Assembly (NCBI GenBank): GCA_038230775.1
Contig: JBBRMQ010000026.1
Location: 1-26,225 of the forward strand
DNA length: 26,225 nucleotides
Direction of reading: 5' to 3'
Origin: JBBRMQ01 sp038230775
Lineage (GTDB): Bacteria; Acidobacteriota; Thermoanaerobaculia; Gp7-AA8
Shown: positions 22,327 to 26,225 of the stretch, piece after piece
Position numbering within the stretch: the first letter of the stretch is position 1
Layout: the number at the start of each line of letters is the position of its first letter
Position numbers and translations under genes: made by a program
Notes under the pieces: model-generated
Database searches by the model: none
What the model saw: only the letters and a program-made list of their open reading frames with translations
Told to the model about the DNA's origin: nothing

Positions 22327-23751
22327 GTGAACACCTACGACCTGATCGTCATCGGCTCCGGCCCTGCCGGCGAGAAGGGAGCGGCCCAGGCCGCTTACTT
22401 CGGAAAACGCGTTGCGCTCATCGAACGCGAGCCCGTGCCCGGCGGCGCATGTGTCAACACCGGGACGATTCCGTCCAAGACGCTCCGGGAGTCGGCGCTT
22501 CATCTGTCGGGATTCCGCCAGCGCGGCTTCCGCGACGCCGTCGAAGTCACCATCAAAGGCATCACGATCTCCGACTTCATGTACCGCAAGCAACTGGTGC
22601 TGGAGAAAGAGTGGGCGCGCATCGATGAGAACCTGCGGCGTCACTCCGTCGACCGCTATCAGGGAAACGCGCGCTTCCTTTCGCCGAACGAGATCGCGAT
22701 CAAGAACGCTCTCGGCGAAGAGGTGATCGAAGGCAACATCATCCTGGTCGCGACCGGATCATCACCGTACAGGCCGGCAGACGTGCCCTTCGACGACGAG
22801 ATGGTCTGCGACAGCGACACGATTCTGCAGATCGACAACATTCCGGCCAGCTTGGCGGTGGTCGGGGCAGGCGTCATCGGTTGCGAATACGCGTCGATCT
22901 TCGCCGCCCTCGGCTGCGATGTACATCTCACCGATGCGAGATCGACGCTGCTTCCTCACATGGATCGCGAGATCGTCCGCATCCTCCTCGGCGAGATGCA
23001 GAATCGCCTCGGCGTCACGCTCCACCTCGCCTGTGAGGTCCGCGAGATCACGAAGATGGGCGACAAGGTCTCGCTTGCTCTCCGCAACGGGCAGTGCATC
23101 GTCGTCGACAAAGTGCTCTACGCCGCGGGCCGGAATAGCAATACCGGCGACCTCAGCCTCGAAGCGGCCGGAGTGCAGACCGGCAAACGCGGGCTGATCG
23201 TGGTCAACGACGCGTACCAGACCAACATCCCGAACATTTACGCTGCCGGCGATGTGATCGGCTTCCCGGCGTTGGCGTCCACGTCGATGGAGCAGGCGCG
23301 CGTTGCCATGGTTCATGCCTTCGATCTCAAGTACAAGACCCGAGTGGCGGCGACGCTCCCGTACGGCATCTACACCATTCCCGAGCTCTCGACGATCGGC
23401 CTGACGGAAGAGGAATGCAAGGAAAAGGAGATCCCGCACGAGGTTGGGCGGGCGTACTACCGCAGCAATGCGCGCGGGCAGATCATCGGCGACTCCAAAG
23501 GGATGATCAAGCTGGTGTTCGATCCGGAGTCCCTGAAGATCCACGGCGTGCACATCGTCGGCGAGAACGCCTCGGAATTGCTGCACGTGGGGATGATGGT
23601 GATGCAGTTCGGCGGTACGATCAACGCGTTCATTGAGGCCGTGTTCAACTTCCCCACCCTGGGCGAAGCCTACAAATATGCAGCGTATGACGGACTCGGC
23701 AACGTCGCCCGCAAGCGCGCCGCCGCCGTGGCCGAACAGGAGACCGCATGA
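22327..23751 (+). CDS. sthA: Soluble pyridine nucleotide transhydrogenase SthA
   Basis: 474 residues from GTG 22327; upstream in-frame codons lie inside apt. The enzyme transfers hydride between NADPH and NAD+ with FAD. IVIGSGPAGEKGA is the FAD-binding GxGxxG. The redox position reads GGACVNTGTIPSKTLRE, with Thr in place of the second active-site Cys, which is diagnostic for SthA as opposed to lipoamide dehydrogenase. NAD(P)-binding VVGAGVIGCEYASIFAALG and NIYAAGDVIGFPALAS follow, then the dimerisation domain with HGVHIVGENASELLHVG. It balances NADPH and NADH in the cytosol. It overlaps the next gene by four bases. Confidence 0.96.
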   Translation: MNTYDLIVIGSGPAGEKGAAQAAYFGKRVALIEREPVPGGACVNTGTIPSKTLRESALHLSGFRQRGFRDAVEVTIKGITISDFMYRKQLVLEKEWARIDENLRRHSVDRYQGNARFLSPNEIAIKNALGEEVIEGNIILVATGSSPYRPADVPFDDEMVCDSDTILQIDNIPASLAVVGAGVIGCEYASIFAALGCDVHLTDARSTLLPHMDREIVRILLGEMQNRLGVTLHLACEVREITKMGDKVSLALRNGQCIVVDKVLYAAGRNSNTGDLSLEAAGVQTGKRGLIVVNDAYQTNIPNIYAAGDVIGFPALASTSMEQARVAMVHAFDLKYKTRVAATLPYGIYTIPELSTIGLTEEECKEKEIPHEVGRAYYRSNARGQIIGDSKGMIKLVFDPESLKIHGVHIVGENASELLHVGMMVMQFGGTINAFIEAVFNFPTLGEAYKYAAYDGLGNVARKRAAAVAEQETA

Positions 23752-24188
23752 GGCACATCGCTGAGATCATCGAAGGCCGTCCACTGATTCACGCCGATCA
23801 ATCGGAGACCGTCCGCGACGTCGCGCGCAAGATGAGCGAGAAGAACGTGGGCGCCGTCGCGGTTCTGAGCTCCGGCAAACTCGTCGGCGTGTTCTCGGAG
23901 CGCGATCTGATGAAACGCGTCGTCGCCGAAGGGCTGAACCCCGAGAAGACGTTTGTGGAGTCGGTGATGACAAAGGACATCCTGGTCGCAAAGCCGCTCG
24001 ACGATCTCGACGATGCGCTGCAGAAGATGCATTCGATCGGCTGCCGGCATCTTCCGGTGGTCGAAGGCGGCAACCTCGTCGGCATGATCTCCCTGCGCGA
24101 TCTCCTGGAGATCGACGACGACACGCAGCGCAAGCGCGCGAGCTTCCTCAGCGAGCTGGTGACGTACAGCCCGGATTACGATTCTTGA
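23748..24188 (+). CDS. CBS-domain-pair protein
   Basis: 146 residues, ATG overlapping the sthA stop (ATGA). Two CBS domains fill the protein: about 5-62 (ETVRDVARKMSEKNVGAVAVL, GVFSERDLMKRVV) and about 70-130 (VESVMTKDILVAKPLDDLDDALQKM, RHLPVVEGGNLVGMISLRDLLE). Paired CBS domains bind adenine nucleotides such as AMP, ATP or NAD. Stand-alone members are thought to regulate partner enzymes. Coupling to sthA suggests a nucleotide-sensing link with redox balance, but this is inference. Confidence 0.93.
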   Translation: MRHIAEIIEGRPLIHADQSETVRDVARKMSEKNVGAVAVLSSGKLVGVFSERDLMKRVVAEGLNPEKTFVESVMTKDILVAKPLDDLDDALQKMHSIGCRHLPVVEGGNLVGMISLRDLLEIDDDTQRKRASFLSELVTYSPDYDS

Positions 24189-24206
24189 TTTTCGCGGTTG
24201 TCGGCC

Positions 24207-24346
24207 CGCCCCTCATCCGCGCTTCGCGCACCTTCTCCCCGCACGCGGGAAGAAGCGCTACTAATTAGACTTCTCGAAAGGCCTGGCGTCCTGTTGCCTT
24301 CGCCCCGCGCAGCGGGGAGAGGGTGGCCGAAGGCCGGGTGAGGGGC
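24207..24346. repeat. 140-bp inverted-repeat element
   Basis: The outer arms, CGCCCCTCATCCGCG at the left and its near inverse complement ending CCGGGTGAGGGGCG at the right, continue inward with CTTCGCGCACCTTCTCCCCGC against GCGGGGAGAGGGTGGCCGAAG. That makes arms of about 43 bases around a 50-base unique core. Elements of this CCCTCATCC...CTTCTCCCC type are dispersed in many GC-rich genomes. It sits between convergent gene blocks and has no coding capacity. Confidence 0.7.
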
Positions 24347-24432
24347 GACCTGGCGCAGCGGAAGTTGCAGCGGCAACTCGCACATCACGTGCACGCCTGC
24401 TTCAGTGTGCGGGCCACACACAGAAGCGCGAC

Positions 24433-24660
24433 CTACCGCGGCAGAAGCCGCAGCAGTGGCGATCCGCGCGTCACGTGCACGCCCGGCTGCAGCTCGAACG
24501 CGTCCTCGCTCTCGCCGCCGCCGATGAGAAGGCACAGCCGCGCGAGCTCCTTGAATGATGCGGGCGCGCCGGCGATGACGATCTCTCCGTTCTCCATCGT
24601 CACCGACAGTGGCGCGCGGCCCAGGCCTTCGAGGGCCATGATGGCGAGGTCGTAGTTCAT
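24433..24660 (-). CDS. 75-residue protein of unknown function
   Basis: The ATG directly abuts the stop of the upstream pterin-synthase gene, so it is co-transcribed as the third gene of the minus-strand operon. The sequence suggests two strands (APLSVTMENGEIVIAG), one helix (ASFKELARLCLLIGG) and a final pair of strands ending GSPLLRLLPR. The layout resembles Imm32-like small immunity proteins, but I would not assign it. No toxin gene is adjacent. Confidence 0.65.
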   Translation of the reverse strand: MNYDLAIMALEGLGRAPLSVTMENGEIVIAGAPASFKELARLCLLIGGGESEDAFELQPGVHVTRGSPLLRLLPR

Positions 24661-25071
24661 TTACTCGTCCTCCCCGCGATAGATCACGGAGTTCTTTTCC
24701 GTCTCCTGCAGCGCGATCTCGTGCAGTTCTCCGCAGTCGATCGCCGGCGCGATCTGCTGCCAGAACGCGCGCGCCAGATTCTCCGCCGTGGGGATGACGC
24801 CGCGAAGAAAGTCGACGTCTTCATTCAGATTGGTGTGATCGACTCGATCGATGACCCTCTCGCGGACGATGTCCTTCAGACGCTTGAGATCGATCACCAT
24901 CCCCGTCTCCGGATCGATCGAGCCCTTGACGCTCACCTCGACCGCATAGTTGTGGCCGTGGCCGCCCGGGTTGTCGCACTTGTCGTACATCTTGCGATTC
25001 CAGGCCGCGTCATATTTCGGATTGTGAAGGCGGTGCGCCGCGGAGAACGTGAGGCGTGCGGTGACGATCAT
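24661..25071 (-). CDS. 6-pyruvoyl-tetrahydropterin synthase family enzyme
   Basis: 136 residues. The family converts dihydroneopterin triphosphate to 6-pyruvoyl- or 6-carboxy-tetrahydropterin. Zinc ligands are His13 (FSAAHRL), His38 and His40 (GGHGHNY). The catalytic cysteine is Cys32, with Asp78/His79 in VDHTNL and Glu123 in QETEKN binding the pterin. Cys32 and His38 are spaced Cys-x5-His-Gly-His, as in eukaryotic-type PTPS, while classical QueD has Cys-x3-His. This favours a tetrahydrobiopterin-like pathway over queuosine. No other queuosine or folate genes are present in the window. It lies nine bases after the TPR gene. Confidence 0.92.
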   Translation of the reverse strand: MIVTARLTFSAAHRLHNPKYDAAWNRKMYDKCDNPGGHGHNYAVEVSVKGSIDPETGMVIDLKRLKDIVRERVIDRVDHTNLNEDVDFLRGVIPTAENLARAFWQQIAPAIDCGELHEIALQETEKNSVIYRGEDE

Positions 25072-25080
25072 GGCCAGACG

Positions 25081-26225
25081 TTACAGCGAGACCGCTGCCA
25101 GCGCGCTGCGAATCTCGTTCTGCTCGGCGAGCAGCGACTCCTTGATCTTCTCGAATCGCGCGTCGTTCGCCAGGAAGGCGAAGAGCGGATCGTTGAGGAT
25201 ATAGCTGGCGGTCGGCTCCTTGCGGAGAGCGGCGCGCTCGAGGGCATCGAGAACACCGGCCGCGTCCCCGGCGATCGCAGCCACTTCAGCGGAGGCCGTG
25301 TAGTAATCATCGCCCGGCGTCGACGCGCTCAACGCAATCTTCAACTCGCTCGCCGCATCCGCTTTGTTGCCACTCGACGCTGCGAGATAGGCCTTCAGGA
25401 TGTGCAAGCCGTAGAGCGGATCGCTGTCCGTGAGTTTCTTGAGCTCGAGCTCCGCGATCGGGGCCGAGTGCCGCAGCACCGCAATGCGTCCGATCTTGAG
25501 TGCGAGCGACGGGTTGCCCGGTACCCGCTCTTCGACGGCGTAGTACTTCTCGACCGCCTGATCGACGCGGCCGGCCGCCATCAACACGTCCGGCTGGTGC
25601 ACTTCCGCGTTGTTCGGTGATCCCGCAAGGTTGCGCAGCACCGCGCTCAGCTTCTGAAGATCGCTCACCGCCACCGCATACTTCCCCACCGCATTCAGCG
25701 CCTCGGTGTCGTTGGGCTGATTACGGAGAATGGCCGCATAGCCCGTGAATGCCGAGGCGAGATCGCCGGTGCTCAAACTGGTGCGGGCGACCATCCGCGC
25801 GGCGTCGAGGTTGTCGCGCTGCGCGGCGAGGACGTGCTTCGCCGCCTCGACGGCGTCGACGGGCTTCTTCTGCGCGGTGAAAAACTGCATCGCCATCAGC
25901 TGCGCCGCAAGAAAGTTCGGATCCGCCTTCGTCGCCGCACGAAGCGAGGCGTCGGTCTTCACAACGTCGTTCGCGGTCTGCGCTGCGAGGGCATCGGCGA
26001 ACGCGTTGTACGCCTCGGGCGACGCTGCTCCGTGCATCGGGATGTGCAGGGTGGACGTTACCTGCTGCAACAGAGGCTGCAACGCGCTTGCGACATCGAC
26101 GGCCGGCGTCGCCGCCGTGCCCACGACCATCTCCGGCCCTGCGGTCCCGGTCCGCACCTGTGCGCTGAACGCGCTGACATCGGGCGCCGCCGCCGGTGCG
26201 ATGCGCACCTCGGGAAATGAGCGAA
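25081..26225 (-). CDS. TPR-rich protein, 5' end beyond the window
   Basis: At least 381 codons remain open to the window edge; GTG 26208 is only an internal candidate start. A proline/alanine-rich segment (about the first 45 visible residues) precedes helical repeats with TPR character: SPEAYNAFADALAAQ, KTDASLRAATKADPNFLAAQLMAM, VDAVEAAKHVLAAQRDNLDAARMVA and DLASAFTGYAAILRNQPNDTEALNAVG. More repeats continue to the C-terminus. The alanine-rich TPR block beginning PEAY.A.. is typical of the C-terminal halves of Ser/Thr kinases or adenylate-cyclase-like regulators in Acidobacteriota. A kinase domain upstream is therefore possible but not seen. It is the first gene of a three-gene operon. Confidence 0.85.
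   Translation of the reverse strand, partial: RSFPEVRIAPAAAPDVSAFSAQVRTGTAGPEMVVGTAATPAVDVASALQPLLQQVTSTLHIPMHGAASPEAYNAFADALAAQTANDVVKTDASLRAATKADPNFLAAQLMAMQFFTAQKKPVDAVEAAKHVLAAQRDNLDAARMVARTSLSTGDLASAFTGYAAILRNQPNDTEALNAVGKYAVAVSDLQKLSAVLRNLAGSPNNAEVHQPDVLMAAGRVDQAVEKYYAVEERVPGNPSLALKIGRIAVLRHSAPIAELELKKLTDSDPLYGLHILKAYLAASSGNKADAASELKIALSASTPGDDYYTASAEVAAIAGDAAGVLDALERAALRKEPTASYILNDPLFAFLANDARFEKIKESLLAEQNEIRSALAAVSL

Noticed and set aside
1..26225. tRNA or rRNA genes and transposases
   Set aside because: No cloverleaf with a TTCGANTC-type arm, rRNA landmark or transposase motif was recognised by eye. A covariance search would be needed to exclude small RNAs.

Overview
The window is GC-rich bacterial DNA, probably from a soil or sediment lineage such as Acidobacteriota. 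That placement is inferred from GC content, secreted M20 and S10 peptidases, NHL and VCBS propellers, a TPR protein and short-hairpin intergenic repeats. No rRNA or other taxonomic marker is present. Two regions with different histories meet at about 9.49 kb.

Region 1 (1 to about 9490) is a run of integron gene cassettes. Ten attC recombination sites (attC1 at 51-155 to attC10 at 8094-8230) are recognisable. Each has an R'' box close to RYYYAAC at its left end, a perfect GTTRRRY R' box at its right end, and imperfect complementary arms between them. All face the same way and alternate one-to-one with single plus-strand ORFs: a beta-barrel-like exported protein, a TIMP/NTR-like secreted protein, a membrane-bound diguanylate cyclase, a DUF2834 membrane protein, an exported unknown, an anchored alpha/beta hydrolase, a PD-(D/E)XK nuclease-like protein, a four-helix membrane protein, a chlorite-dismutase-family protein whose 5' end looks frameshifted, and, after the last full attC, a seven-bladed VCBS lipoprotein. 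Most products are exported or membrane-bound. No integrase or attI is seen. The site orientation places them to the left, outside the window. The right end is marked by a truncated attC-like remnant (9466-9488) abutting a decayed menC fragment on the minus strand.

Region 2 (about 9490 to 26225) is ordinary chromosomal backbone. It starts with two tandem DUF1801 genes, a six-repeat NHL propeller and a short BKACE (DUF849) enzyme on the plus strand. A minus-strand block follows: a secreted M20 peptidase, a cytoplasmic NarX-type histidine kinase, a NarL-type response regulator and a PAS-GGDEF-EAL protein with a degenerate GGDEF. A divergent S10 carboxypeptidase-like gene shares a 62-bp intergenic region, containing a perfect palindrome, with the M20 gene. 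Next is a compact plus-strand housekeeping run with overlapping stops and starts: surE, pcm, a small anchored protein, acylphosphatase, apt, sthA and a CBS-pair protein. The window ends in a minus-strand operon: a TPR protein (cut by the window edge), a 6-pyruvoyl-tetrahydropterin-synthase family enzyme and a 75-residue unknown.

The main interest is the cassette array: its cargo, its recurrent attC loop motif, the frameshift and the decayed junction. Two double-hairpin intergenic repeats of shared architecture and one larger inverted-repeat element lie in the backbone. No CRISPR array, tRNA, rRNA, insertion sequence or phage gene was seen.
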